The translations under genes and the position numbers were made by a program. Positions 50,631-63,019 of a stretch of 64,000 bases of DNA are shown piece after piece. Within the stretch, counting starts at the first letter, position 1; each line of letters starts with the position of its first letter. The notes below the pieces were generated by a model that had not been told where the DNA came from, made no database searches, and saw only the letters and a list, made by a program, of their open reading frames with translations. The stretch is from Vespula vulgaris (Eukaryota > Arthropoda > Insecta > Hymenoptera > Vespidae): the NCBI RefSeq assembly GCF_905475345.1, contig NC_066595.1:4358501-4422500 (forward strand). The letters run 5' to 3'.

Positions 50631-51885
50631 GATATCATTTGAAAATATTGGGGCGTCGAATACGTTAATGACTCGTTCATTGGTAGAAAGAAAATTGAAC
50701 GATACGTGAACCACTCGGCTTCTCTGAAGTCAACGCTGTCTATACGTCTCTATGTTTGTATCTGTATTTATGTGTATGCGCGCACGCGTATATGTGTGTG
50801 TGTATTATATTTTTATTGTCGTTCGAGTACTCGAAACGAAGAAAGGAGCGAAAAGGAAAGGCGCATTCGGCAATAGGCGATTTAAAAGAAACAGAAAAGA
50901 AAAAAGAGAGCAGAATCAAGGGGTGACGTTGAAGGAGCGAAGAACGGTCGAATGTGCGTTATAATCAGAGTTGGAAATAGAAATCAAAAATCGTTTAGAA
51001 ATCGCAATCGTCTCGAGTCCGATAGAATCGTACGTGAAACCTACTATATATGTACATATGTATGTATACTTCGCCATTTTAAATCTGATGATCTTAATAA
51101 CGTTATTCGTAGTACTACCATTCGAGTTAGTAAGTAAGTGTGCGTGTATATGTGGTATAAAAGAGAAAGATATAATCGTGGAGATCTCGAGAACGGGTTA
51201 AGTATAGAAACGTCCATCTCGTCGAGTATACATACAAACAGAACTTCCTTCACAATACTCGAATCGTATACTGGCATGAGTCGTTAGCTATCGAACATAG
51301 ATCGATCAAATAAATGAATAATCGTCGTCGTACGCACCCATTTCTTTTTCTTTACCTTTCTTTTTTCGTTTTCTTTTTTTTCTTGTTCTCTTTTTTTACG
51401 TTCCATCAAATACCCTTTATTAGCTAAGAGCTTAAAGAAAATGATTCTATCATCTATTCTATCATCTGGCGCGTAACAAACAAGTACTATCCTAACAAAC
51501 GGCGAGTCACGAAGTTACAAGTTAATTAATCGTCTACGGTAGTCTACGAGTTCGATATTTTGCGAATACGAATCGTTCGTGCTTATTCGTATCGGGTTTT
51601 GTGTGGTCAGAAAGACGGAAACAATATATGTATATACGACGAGCGTCGGCGTGCACGTCGACGTGTTAACGGAGCCAATTAAATCTCCTCTTTTAATTGC
51701 GATTGTATCCGCAGAAATTCCAACGAGCGGTAGGACGAGTAGAAAATTGTTGATCCAGAGGTCCTACTACCACGGTGTCCGTAACGTAATTGGATCTACG
51801 TACGTATCGAGTTGTAGACCTGGAAGAAGTAGATATCGTATTTTATTGGGAAGTTACGCGTGTTAAGTTCGATATAACACGTAAG

Positions 51886-51990
51886 AGAGAGGGAGAGAGA
51901 GAGAGGGAGAGAGCAAAAGAAAGGATAAAAAACGGACAGACGGAGAGACAGACAGACAGAGAGACAAAAAGAAAGAGAAAAAAAAAAGAG
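51886..51990. repeat. GA and GACA tract
   Basis: GA/GGGAGA with GACA units. Confidence 0.85.
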
Positions 51991-52880
51991 AGATACACTG
52001 ATCATAAATAAAAAGGTGTTTATAGGACATTGCGTTTCTTGGAACGAAGTCTTCAAATTTTTACCCTGGACCAGAATTTTTTTGTTGAAAAAGTTTCTCT
52101 TGAAAATTTACGATCAGCCCTGTAAAGCCAGCGCGACATTGGAGGACATCGTAGAAAATAAAAGATAGTTAGAGAAACGTGGAGAAAGAGAAAGAGAGAG
52201 AGGAAAAGAGAGAGAGAGAGAGAAAGAAAGAGAATCGTTTGAGCCGTCATATTAGCATTCCTCGAAGAGAGCAACGCTGACGACTATTCCTTCCTCGGTT
52301 GGTCTTACATTATGTATCCACTATTAACCGGACGACTGGCACAAAGCTTATTGTCGGCTCCGACGAATGGACTCGAGTCAACTACGGTCAAGAACGGCGA
52401 CACGTGATTCATGATACTACTACTCACACGTGCGAGCGAATGCACTGAAGAGAAAAGTACGGGGAATATCGGAGTCTACTTGCCCGAGTGCATATCGCAC
52501 GTGCTTCGTTCTCTCGTTATTTCTCTCTCTGTCTCTCTTTCTCTCACTCTTTATCTATCTATCTGTCTCTCTTGGAAACAAATTTTCGTGATACAGTTAT
52601 TAATTAAGTAGGTATTAGTCGAAGATTATATCTAAAAGAAATGATAAAAACGAATATAAAAATGATTTGTCGCGACAAATAAATAACTCGATAGCTGTTA
52701 TATCTACTTGGTTACTACTCGTATTATTAGTAATACGAATATCGAGATAAATCATATGATTTAGAATTTAAATTAGTCACCGATTACCGTTTCTTCGTTT
52801 ATCTTGAAATATCGTAGACAGTAAATGGATCCGTCCCTATAGGGTGTAGGTAGACAGGGCCAGACTGCTTGGCACCGTTT

Positions 52881-52890
52881 AACAATGCAA
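52881..52890 (+). promoter_or_regulatory. Overlapping SOX/POU-like site AACAATGCAA
   Basis: ACAATG and ATGCAA overlap in one 10-mer inside a GC-richer unique island (52830-52960). Confidence 0.22.
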
Positions 52891-53902
52891 CGGCCCCATA
52901 CCGATACCCATGAGACCCCATAAAGATTCTCGGGGGTCGGATTCCACGAATTTCTACGAATACACCAAGAGGCTTCTTCCTTTTCTTTTCAACGATCTTT
53001 CGTTTCCTAGAGAGCCTCCCCTCTTAACGAAAACGTCGTATCGTTTTGAAAACTAACTTTTATTTCTTTTCGAATACCAAAGATTATGCACTATTTTAAT
53101 ATCCTTCGTTGTGAAACGTCGAACGACTTTTCGATGAATGGAACCTGCTCTTATACAATAGATATACTTACCTGCATCTCCGTCCGATGCTCTCACTTTT
53201 TTCTTTTTTCTCTTTTCTCTCTCTCTCTCTCTCTTTTTTCTTTCTTTTTTCTTTTTTTTTTTTTAGTTTAAGAACAAAGTAGATTTTTTTTGTTGCTTTA
53301 TACCACGCTCGAGTAATTTCATTGTTAAATGGGAAGTTATTTGCTGTTACTAAACAGGCACGGATACGAGCTCCCAACCGTGGCTGGCTCGTGCTTATGA
53401 CTCTAATTCCACAGTTACTGAAATTGACCGGACGAGGTGAGTCGAGGTTGTCGTTATCAGAAAACAAAACGGATGCGTTTACCTAATTTCAATAGAAATC
53501 GTCATGATCAAAAGATCGAAATCGTTCGTACGATTGGCGTATATTATAATCGATTCTGAAATATTTCGATAACGAATCAACTTGTCGAACAAAACTATGG
53601 ACGATAAAAAACAATGATAAAAACGTTCTTTCTTTTTATAATTAATCTAAGAAATAAATAAATAAATATATATATACATATATACATATGTTCATGAAAG
53701 GATACGATCGAAATTAAGAAGCCATCTCTGTTCGAGAAGGGGCAGACCCTTTTTCTTTTTTTTGAACTTTCTCATCCCCCTCCTCCCGTCCAGCCACGTG
53801 CTTCGCTCGTAGTTTTCGTCCATCCTTGGTCCAGCCTCCTTTCCGAGCTACAAAAGACGTTACGCGGCTACCGTCGGAATATTTAGAACTCGACTTTTTA
53901 AG

Positions 53903-54041
53903 AGGAGAAGAAGAAGAAGAAGAGGGAAAGAAGAAGGAGGAGAAGGAGGAGGAGGAGGAGAAGGAAGAAGAAGAAGAAGGTGAAAAAAGAGAGAGAGAGA
54001 AAGAAAGAAAGAAAGAGAAAGAGACAGAGAGAAAGAGAGAT
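53903..54041. repeat. GAA/GAG then GAAA/GA block
   Basis: About 140 bp of purine-only sequence. Confidence 0.9.
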
Positions 54042-54195
54042 GGTAGACGACGAACTGGTACGAAGTAATGTTTTTGTTATATGTGCCAACTCATTGGCCG
54101 CTCGTGGGAACGCCTTTGTAGAGGGCAAACGTAGTTCACAATGCGTAAATTAAAAAGAGAAGGTAAAGAAAAGATCGAAAGAATAGGAGGACTCG

Positions 54196-54229
54196 GAAAG
54201 GAGAAAGAAAGAAAGAGAGATAGAAAGAA

Positions 54230-54266
<37 letters not shown>
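54196..54266. repeat. GAAA then (GA)n
   Basis: Compound purine tract. Confidence 0.88.
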
Positions 54267-54267
<1 letters not shown>

Positions 54268-54777
54268 GCGTCTGTTTTCTTTGGGACGGACAACAGGAGG
54301 AGGATATAACCGCGGGCCAGATTTTGTTTTCGAAGTGATCTGCGTAGTCACTTCCTGCCAATATTCGAAAAATTGCTAGACGATAGGATGAGAATAATAG
54401 AACGTCATCTTTGCCAACTGAACGACGAAACGAATGGGTTGTTATAAACATCGTTGATTCGGATTCGACGTAAACGAAAATTTCTTGGCCTTAATACATT
54501 CGAAAGTGTTTTAGGGAGGGATGGGTAGTATAATCTCCACTTGGTGTGGAGAACTCGATGAGGAGTCGCTTGGAAATGCAACGAAATCGTTGGACGAACG
54601 AGACCGGCGGCGGTGATCGATTCGCTGCGGGTGGCCTTCAAGAGAGAAAGAGAGACAGAAAAAGGGAGAGAAAGAGAGAGAAGAAGAGAAACGAACTTCT
54701 CAAGCAGAAGGAAGATGGAGGAAGACGAGTATGTCGAGACGAGTTGCTGGTGGAAGAAGGAAATAACAAAAGAAGTA

Positions 54778-54812
54778 GTAACAGCAACAGCAACAGCAAC
54801 AGCAACAACGGC
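54778..54812. repeat. (ACAGCA)n hexamer
   Basis: AACAGC units; reads as Asn/Ser in one frame. Confidence 0.85.
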
Positions 54813-55090
54813 AGCACAAGTGTGCGTTACTCGGTCCAACGCCCACGGGATTGTTCCACTATTATGAACCCTGGCAGGTGAGCCTTTATATACCAAATGG
54901 CACGTCGTTGCACTCGACGAGGATGCGACTCGACGCGTAATCGAATTCTTTCTCTTCGCCATTAGAAATCGGGGCCACCGTGATACACCTTTCGTATTAT
55001 TCGTCGTTGTTGTTATCTTCGTCGAAATCGTCTTTAACCTGTCTGTACGTTTTTTAAATCGATCAGAAATTTAACGATACGTTGTACCAG

Positions 55091-55095
<5 letters not shown>

Positions 55096-55132
<37 letters not shown>

Positions 55133-55133
55133 T
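55096..55133. repeat. (TA)n microsatellite
   Basis: Pure TA. Confidence 0.92.
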
Positions 55134-55823
55134 TATGTGAATTTAAATAAGACAAGCTTCGCAAACATTTACCCGTGTCTCGCGTTAGATTGTATAGAAG
55201 GATCAGAGCTCGTGAACAGCAAATTATCCTATCTAAATTCAGTCTTTGACGGTATCGATGATGTAAACTGTAGATTTCGATAGTGACGGTCGAACCGGTC
55301 GTCTTTCTTTATTTCCGTGCGGCTTATTAGCCGGGTCATGGGGTTACATCCATCAAACACCATCAGCATCTATTGTTTCGTTTGGAGCATATACGAACGA
55401 AGCTTCTCCCGGTTACCATCGGTTCGACTTCTTTTAACTCTTTCTCGCATATACTTATGTACAGTCGTCAAAGAAAGTTCTGCTTGAACGGAGGATAAAA
55501 CTTTCGTCTTTTTTCTTTTCTCGTTCTTTTCTTTTTCTTTTTTTTTAATCGAAAGAAAAAAGGAAAGAAAAAAAAAAAGAACAAAATATCAGATGGGAGC
55601 TTTTCGAACACTATCGTTCGATATTAACGATGAACTCTATCTTTTTCTGCTTTTTTCTTTTCTTCCTCTTTTTTTTTTTCTTTTAACGACAAACAATTTC
55701 AAGAAAAGATCGTAGGACAAAAGAAAGAAGATATTCATCGATTCGTTGAAAGTATTACGTCGAGTCGAACGATTACGCTTCTCTTTCGAAGATTGAAAAA
55801 GAAGTTCCTCTTCGAAATATACG

Positions 55824-55825
55824 CA

Positions 55826-55856
<31 letters not shown>

Positions 55857-55872
55857 TCTCTCTCTTTTTCTC
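55824..55872. repeat. (CT)n microsatellite
   Basis: CT with one CCCT interruption. Confidence 0.9.
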
Positions 55873-55935
55873 TACAACTTTCTTCTCTTCAGTAGTATAG
55901 GTACCTATTCGGAAAGAAGGAAAGAGAAAGAAGAA

Positions 55936-55976
55936 AAAGAAGAAAACGAAGACGAAGACGAAGACGATGACGAAGA
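55936..55976. repeat. (GACGAA)n hexamer
   Basis: About six GAAGAC/GACGAA units. Confidence 0.85.
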
Positions 55977-56473
55977 AGGGTCCATCAAGAAGGTGAGAAG
56001 CAATCGCAGATTTTATCGCTTCGCTTCGAGACGTCAGTGCGTTTTCTGCGATATTCTTTAGCGAGCTACGACACGGCATCGATCCGCTCTAGCCCCACCC
56101 CTGAATTCTCTCTTTCTCTCTCTCGTTCTCTTTCTCTTTCTGTTTCTCTTCTTCCTTTCTCTCGTTCTTCACCCTCTTCCCTCTTCGGTTCTCTTCTACC
56201 GAATGCTCCCTCGTAGAATACTCTCTGCCCTCGTACCTTAACCATTCAATCTCTAAATCACAATAATATCGCGCTGATGCACGGCAGCGCGACTCCGCAT
56301 TAACATAGGATACAAATATGTAATCCCAGACATGGCTGGCGGCCATCTGATATGTTCATTATATGTATGTATACCGTAGAGAAGAGAACGCGTGGGTACA
56401 TCGTATCCACGGCATTCTGTTTTCTTTTCTTCTGTCTCGCTTGTATAACTTGATGGTAACGAGAGATGAAGAG

Positions 56474-56542
56474 AAAGATCTAAAGAAAGAGAGATAGAGA
56501 GAGAGAGAGAGAGAAAGAGAGACAGAAAGAGATAAAGAGAGA
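56474..56542. repeat. (GA)n tract
   Basis: Interrupted GA. Confidence 0.87.
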
Positions 56543-56936
56543 TGGTCGAAAATAAGAGTAATTTTAACTTTATTCGTTGCAAAAGGAAAATGATCGGCAC
56601 GCGACTCGATCTCGTAAGACGACTTCGATCTTCGAAAAGGACGAAAGAACATTTGGAGGATTGATCGTTGAGCGTGGGCACCGAGTCGATCGTTCGTCCT
56701 TTCCATCTTTCATTTCCCCTACCTAATGCTTATCGTTATTATTTCTCTTTCGTCGTTGAAAACTCTCTCTCTCTCTCTCTCTCTCTCGCTCTTTCTCTGT
56801 TACGTATTTAAAGATATCGGACGATCGAACGATAAGAAGACGGTCGCTTAGAGAACGATGAGTTTTCTTGCGTCAATCGAAGCAATGCGAAAAAAATCGA
56901 CTCGCAGAGGAATGCTTTTAAAATGCTAAAAGGAAG

Positions 56937-57012
56937 ATATACCTACCTACCTACCTACCTACCTATCTACCTACCTACCTACCTACCTACCTACCTACCT
57001 ACCTACCTACCA
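56937..57012. repeat. (ACCT)n tetranucleotide array
   Basis: About 18 CTAC units with one CTAT variant. Confidence 0.94.
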
Positions 57013-57327
57013 CCTTCCTACCAACCAACCAACCTACCGAAGGGTGTGCCTTGCTTCGTTCCAACGATGACGAAGAAAGTGACGCGTCTTGTCCAATGGC
57101 ACGTCAGTCGTTTCTTTTGCACTCGAAATGTTTCTTTCACCTTCGTGAAACCGCGACTTCGTCGGGACGAAACGGAACAAGACGTAAGCGATAAAAGTCA
57201 GCTTTTTGTGGCGAGACCATACCTAATAAGAGAGCAGAACCAAACCTAAGTAGAAGTTCTTTGATTATACGTAACTGAATGTAAATCTTTTTTAGACTAT
57301 CTAATTTTACGAAAAGATAAAACTATA

Positions 57328-57358
57328 AATAAAAAAATAAATAAATAAATAAATAAAT
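57328..57358. repeat. (AAAT)n
   Basis: About six AAAT units. Confidence 0.9.
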
Positions 57359-57544
57359 ATCATTAGCTTGCAAGTCGATCAAAATATTTAAAAAAATCTG
57401 TTAGTAATTATGATACTTGTAATAATTATTAATATTACCTATTCCTATAAATTAATAGACTTCAATTATACGTTCTTAAGAACTACAATCAGATAAATCT
57501 TTCCGGGGTTCGTCGATTCTTGATTTCTACATAGATATAGATAC

Positions 57545-57622
57545 TTTTATTTATTTATTTATTTATTTTTTTAATGACAATCCTCGAATTCCCATAAATA
57601 AATAAATAAATAAATAAATAAT
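57545..57622. repeat. Inverted (TTTA)n/(AAAT)n hairpin
   Basis: A TTTA array (57546-57570) and an AAAT array (57596-57621) are complementary and enclose about 25 bp, a potential stem of roughly 25 bp. Confidence 0.88.
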
Positions 57623-57921
57623 ATGGAGATCAAATTGAGCGCCCACCAGGAATACGCTATTCAAATGGAATAATGAAGATATATCAACGTCGGTGGATAT
57701 CTCCAGCATGGTGCATAGTGGGAGTAGTATAACACGAAACTTATAGCCGGATGACAATCCCGTTGATCCCGCATTCGTGTTCGTAGTTTCCTTTTCATTC
57801 GATAGAAGGTAGGATCCGAAGGGAGTTTTTCGGGAGGCTTAATTCATACAGGTGGCACACGCATATTTGTATTCGAGAAAGAAAGGTCTACGTGCTCTTT
57901 TTTCCTCCTCCTCTCCCTCTC

Positions 57922-57952
<31 letters not shown>

Positions 57953-58021
57953 CCTTGAAGAAAGAGCTTGTTCTGTCAGAGCATCATACGCCCACCTCGC
58001 GTTAGATAGGATCTTTTCAGC

Positions 58022-58155
58022 GGCACTAGCACCAGCACCAGCACCAGTTCCAGCACCAGCACCAGCACCAGCACTAGCAGCAACACCAGTACCAGTACCA
58101 GCAGAGGTAGCAGCAACAACAGCAGCAGCAGCAGCGGCAACAGCAGCGGCAGCCA
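58022..58155. repeat. (AGCACC)n/(AGC)n GC-rich array
   Basis: Imperfect CAGCAC and AGCAGC units. Gives Ala/Gly runs on the minus strand and Pro/Ala on the plus strand; no flanking domain is recognised. Confidence 0.9.
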
Positions 58156-58257
58156 CCCGTTGTGAAAGGCATCACGGCCATCATCCATTTCAAGGAATAA
58201 AAGTTTCATAGCGTGTGAGAGCGTTTTGTTAAACCGCGTCTCCGAGAGGTGTCGGCG

Positions 58258-58680
58258 GACAATGTGAAACGCCGGTTGGTTGCACCGTCGAAAATTTCTA
58301 TGTGTCCCCGATCTATTGCCTAATGTCACGCAGTGAAATCAAGAAAATCATGGAAGATAACTATGGAACCGTTGAGCCCGAAAACTTTCCAACAGAAATG
58401 CGTCCTCCATTTTGTATTGACGAAATGAAAACGACCACAATGATTAACGAGATTATTATTGATGGATTATTGAAGAATTGAACGATCAACAGGGAGATTT
58501 CAATCGAAAACATTTTCCATAAACAAAAAAGATTATCCAGATGAACAATTCAATTCGAACGAAACACAAGAAAGATCCGCCCTGCTTCTTCTCGTCGTCA
58601 CGATGATGACAATAGGTAGCAATCAACGATACACCGGTGCGGTGTCGAAGTCGGCTCTAATTGTAGCACCGGTACAATGG
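58258..58680. promoter_or_regulatory. SOX-core island
   Basis: GGACAATGTG near 58258, CACAATGATTAACG near 58438 and ACAATGG at 58674-58680 lie in a unique stretch with no microsatellite. Confidence 0.28.
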
Positions 58681-58862
58681 TGAAAATGACATGGGCGTGC
58701 TGTTCTCCGGTGCCCTCGACATGCACCACTCGACGGTAGAGTCTAATGGCTTTTGTATTTCGTCGATTAACGTTTGCGGATGACATTCATAGCCTTCCTT
58801 CTCTCCTCCTGGCGCCTTCTTCCGACCATTCGTGGTAGTTTGGAATATTCATGGCTAAAATC

Positions 58863-58932
58863 TTCTCTCTCTCTCTCTTTCTCTCTGTTTCTCTCTCTCT
58901 CTCTCTTTCTATCTATCTCTTTTTCTCTTTAG
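58863..58932. repeat. (CT)n tract
   Basis: Interrupted CT with CTAT. Confidence 0.87.
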
Positions 58933-60144
58933 AAGATAGGGTCCAAGCTCGTCGCACTAGCTCGTTTCATTCTGAACTCAAACTTTTCGAAGTCCTGAGA
59001 AAAGAAGGACTCTTGGACTTAGGACACTCCTCCCAGAGAAACGATGAAGAAACTGGTTCTTCCTCTGTGTCTTCTTCTCTCTCTCTTTTCTCTTTTCTCT
59101 TCTCTTGTTTTTTTTTCTCCTCTTTCATTCTTTCTCCACGTTGCAATGGGTTCGAAAGGCTAAAAACGAGGGGTCGAGCTTATACCTCCCAAACGGAATC
59201 CACAATGAGAATTGAGTTTCATAACCGGCCGAGCTTGGGCCATGCCGAGGACAATGCCGTCGAAATTGCGTTACAACGAGGGTTCGGATTTATTATATCG
59301 CTTTTGGTCCACGTGGTCTAGCGGCCGGTGCTCCAACGTTCTTGGTATGCTTTTACCTCGAGACATGTGTTTCCTTACTTGTTGCTAGAAGGGAATAATT
59401 ACCCCCGTTGCGATGCGGAACCGAGAACCAACGAAGGAGGGAAACGAAAGAGGGCGTGAAGGGAGAAAGAAAGAGGTGAAAGGAGAGCATCGATAATGGA
59501 CCCCCTCCCCTTACTCATAATTTTCAAACTCCGACGTCTATCGTGTTACGCCCTGAGTCGACGGGACTCTATGCGTTAAGAAAAAATGTTCGGTGATGTT
59601 AAGGTGACGGACCCCATCGTGGAATACGGTGTGTCAAAAATCACCTATGAATTTCTATTATTCACCGTGGAAAAACTTGACGCGGTCCTTTCTTTATATA
59701 TAGCTGTGTATATATGTGTGTGTGTGTGTCTATATATCTTTATTTTTTTATATAGGCCAAGCGCAGATCAATGATTTGAGAACAACGTGAAAAAAAAACC
59801 ATAATACAAAATATAGAATTAATAGGTTTTTTAATTTAATTTGTTCTTGTTAGAATTTTATTTCAAAAAAAAAAAAAAAAAGAAAAAAAAACGGAAAGTC
59901 AAAGTGTCGACAGTTCGAGAAAAGCAGCCTCGTGTGAATTTATTGCATGGTCGACTAACGGACTCAAGGTTAGACCCACCTACTTCCCAGGCGGAACTAT
60001 CCTCATTCAAACTATGACGGTCATCTCATTCATGAATATCTACTATTGCAATCGCACAACGTACAGTTAGAATTAACAGCTTCGTGTGCTAAGTCTATTG
60101 TACGTAAAATGGAAGAAACGATGAGCGTCGACGATAAAATCAAG

Positions 60145-60149
<5 letters not shown>

Positions 60150-60176
<27 letters not shown>

Positions 60177-60200
60177 GAAAACATTTTGTAAAAAAAGAAA
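60150..60200. repeat. Poly-A tract
   Basis: A run of more than 20 A residues; another at 59865-59890. No retrocopy or target-site duplication was seen beside either. Confidence 0.85.
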
Positions 60201-61304
60201 GGTATATGACGTTAATATCGAAAATAATTAATTAAAAATAAAATAAATAATAAGATTATCTCTATCCTTCAACATTCGATTCTGTAGGAAGATAGACAAA
60301 CTCGGATATGCTGCACGAAATGAAATAAAGCATGAAATCGGCCAATTAAGCGTCCTGTTTGCCGCGAGTGGAAGGACTCTCGAGAGTGGAAGAAAAAGGT
60401 CGTCCTCTCGGCGGTGGGATCTTTTAAGAAGAAGAGCAGAGGACGAGTCAACGACGCGTGTAAGGATCGTCGACGTTGGTTCTTCCGATTCTTGTGCTCT
60501 CTTTGCGAAGGTGGAAGAATACGGAAGCTGGAAGGGTGAATGTCTCCGTCGAACTCGCTTAAGGGTTTCGATTGAAGCTAGTTGAAGAAAAAAAAAAAAA
60601 AGAAAAGAAAAAGAAGAAGAAGAAGCAGAAGGACTCAACGTTTCGTCGTTGGGATGAAAAATCGACTGGCAAATACGAGGAATTCGCAGAGGGAAAAAGA
60701 AAAAGAGAGAAGGATAAAGGGAAAAAGAATGGAGTAAAAGGAGCAGAAAGAGAAAAGAGGACGAGCCAACTAGAAATCTAGCTAATTCGACGGGACAGTG
60801 ATTGCGGTGACGTTGTGAAAGGCGATATATATCTCATAGGGTGGGACACGATCGGCGACACACACACTCCTGTGTGACGCATCTGCGGATCATCCAGTAC
60901 CACGTTGCATGGGGATCATCGAGGGTTTTAGGGTTACGGAAAAGGGAGGGGGCCAGAAAAGCCGCCAAGAGCAATGAATGACATAATTGAATTTCACGCG
61001 ACACCGATTCCTTGCCTCCGCAGAAATACTTGCCGAGGATCGAAAGAATCCCACCAAGGATTCCTATCGGATTCTATGCGACCTCCGCGACCACCACTTG
61101 ACTTTGTTGATTTGAAGCTTTCTCGATTCGGATCGATGTACTTGTGAATTTTATACTCTTATACGAGTATCGATATTATTAATTTTCTTTTTTCCTTTCA
61201 TTTTTCTTCTTCTTCTTTTTCTTTTGCAAACGAGTTACGATAAACATTATAAATCGTAAGCAATTTATTTCTCTTCCATTCGTTAACATCGTAGGAGGAA
61301 AGAG

Positions 61305-61678
61305 CCATTGTTCGATTCCCCGAGAATTTGGTCGAACGTTTGCAAACAGGCGTCACTCGCATCCCCCACCATTAAGAGAGCTCGGTAGATTCATCCAGCC
61401 GAGTTACACTATACTTAGAATGATGTGTGTAAGGAACAAGCGTGCTGCATGAATAGTGTTTCGTATGTTCCCGCCATTGACTGTAATAGCAGGGTGGAAC
61501 CCCGAATAGACGACGGCTACATTCAGAGGATTGAACGCGTACCGTAGAGCATTTAGCGCTTTGCAATTGTTCGTTTGTCCGAATGTCAGCGTCACTCTCT
61601 GATTGGCGAAGAGTGATGCCGACGTTCGATCATTATTGAAAATCGTTAACTCCTGACTATAGGAGTCAACCATTGTTC
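61305..61678 (+). promoter_or_regulatory. Repeated CCATTGTTC sites
   Basis: The 9-mer CCATTGTTC occurs at 61305-61313 and again at 61670-61678, in the same orientation, with GCAATTGTTCG near 61562 between them. Confidence 0.33.
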
Positions 61679-62228
61679 AATTTGATTTTAGTATTTGGAC
61701 ACCTTTCTCTATAATAATCTATCTAATATTACACATCGTTCGTGAAGATTTAGTTTTGAAAAGAAGAAGAGAAAAAAGAAGAAAGAAAGAACAGACAGAA
61801 GAGAAGAAGATGGATCGATCGAAGAAAAATAATGTAAGCTTAAATGTGCCAACCCATAGTTGAAAATAATCAGCGTCACAGATCATAAAATGTCAATCGA
61901 TGAAGATTCAAAAGGGACCGGATTCGAAGTGAATCCGTTCCATCGAACTTCTTCCTCGAGCTTCCAGTTCTTATATTACTATAGGGTGACAAGGGTGGAT
62001 TACTCGCGCAATCGATTCACCTGAAAGGGAAAAGGGTTCGAGGCGGCAGCCCTCGTTCCCCGTTGCAAAGTTTAGGCGTTCGTAAAACGTTCTGTTTCCA
62101 AGGTTCGGCCATACGTGTCAGACACGTCGTTCGCTCCCCCTCCCTCCTCTATTCCCCCCTTTTGCCCGCCCGCAGTAGAGAAAAGGAAACTAGGGGTGCG
62201 TGTACACTCCCCTTCCTTTTTAATCTAG

Positions 62229-62244
62229 CCATTGTCATGGTAAT
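62229..62244 (+). promoter_or_regulatory. SOX:POU-like composite element, copy 1
   Basis: CCATTGTCATGGTAAT contains CATTGTCATG followed by GTAAT. This differs by a single base from the arrangement CATTGTCATGCTAAT typical of SOX2:OCT-type composite elements. The first 12 bases recur exactly at 63020-63031 on the other strand. Confidence 0.42.
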
Positions 62245-62360
62245 GCGCAGTGTTAGTTTCACGACGAGGGGGAGAGGGACGGAAGAACATTGTATCGCGC
62301 GAGGAAGGAAGGAGGTGAAGAGGACGTACACGTTGGACGAGTCGGTGCTCGTACGATAGA

Positions 62361-62445
62361 TATATGTGTGTCTGTCTGCGTAAACGAACGTGTGTATACG
62401 TACGTGTACGTATATGTGTGTGCGTATGTGTGTGTATAGGTATAA
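62361..62445. repeat. GT/GTAC-rich tract
   Basis: Alternating purine-pyrimidine GTGT/GTACGT sequence; could adopt Z-DNA. Confidence 0.75.
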
Positions 62446-63019
62446 CATGCGTGCGTAGCAGGAGCCACAAGACTGCTCTAATTTCAAAGTGGGATGGGAG
62501 GGGAGACGAGAGAGGATGGTTTGTTTTACGAGCACTTCAATCCCACGGAAAGCAATACGCCCTGAGTAGGACCTGACCCGATGTAAACGAAACCTGCACT
62601 CCAAAACGTTGCACTCCGTGCACATTTTTCTTCTCTTTTCTTTTTTCCCTCTCTCTCTCTCTTTTCTTTTTCTTTTTCTTTTAATTTTTTTTTTATTCTT
62701 TTTATTTTTTTATTTATTTATTTTTCTTCTTTCTCTCTCTCTCTTTTTTTTTTTCGATGAATATATTACTTTTAAGATACACTTTCGAACTTTGTTGTCA
62801 TTCGTGAAAGGAAAATGATATATTTTTCATTTTTTTCAAATGATTTTAATAATTTTTTTATACGATATTACGTACGAGTACCAATTTCAATCGTCTCTAT
62901 TCTTCTTATTGTTCGATAAAAATCGCAAAATTTAGTGTTAGAAAGCACACTCTGTAAGCTCATGGGGATCGAAGAATGGCCGTTGCGTGGAAAAGCGTCC
63001 ATAACTGGAGCGGTATGGT

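Larger units (their letters stand above)
46440..57540. other. Gene-free stretch rich in SOX cores
   Basis: Alternates microsatellites with non-repetitive, relatively GC-rich islands (47680-48080, 49370-49510, 49800-49870, 50400-50700, 52830-52960) that carry CCATTGT/ACAATGG. No coding exon is recognised. Plus-strand donor-like sites occur after 53436 and 54877. Confidence 0.55.

Noticed and set aside
54546..54881. Frame with an Asn-Ser repeat ending at GTGAGC
   Set aside because: The centre is an ACAGCA repeat and a GA tract, with no recognised domain.
60150..60175. Poly-A tracts as tails of retrotransposed elements
   Set aside because: No upstream element body, reverse transcriptase frame or target-site duplication was seen.
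61404..61673. Minus-strand frame of 89 codons
   Set aside because: No recognisable family or splice context; listed only as something to test.
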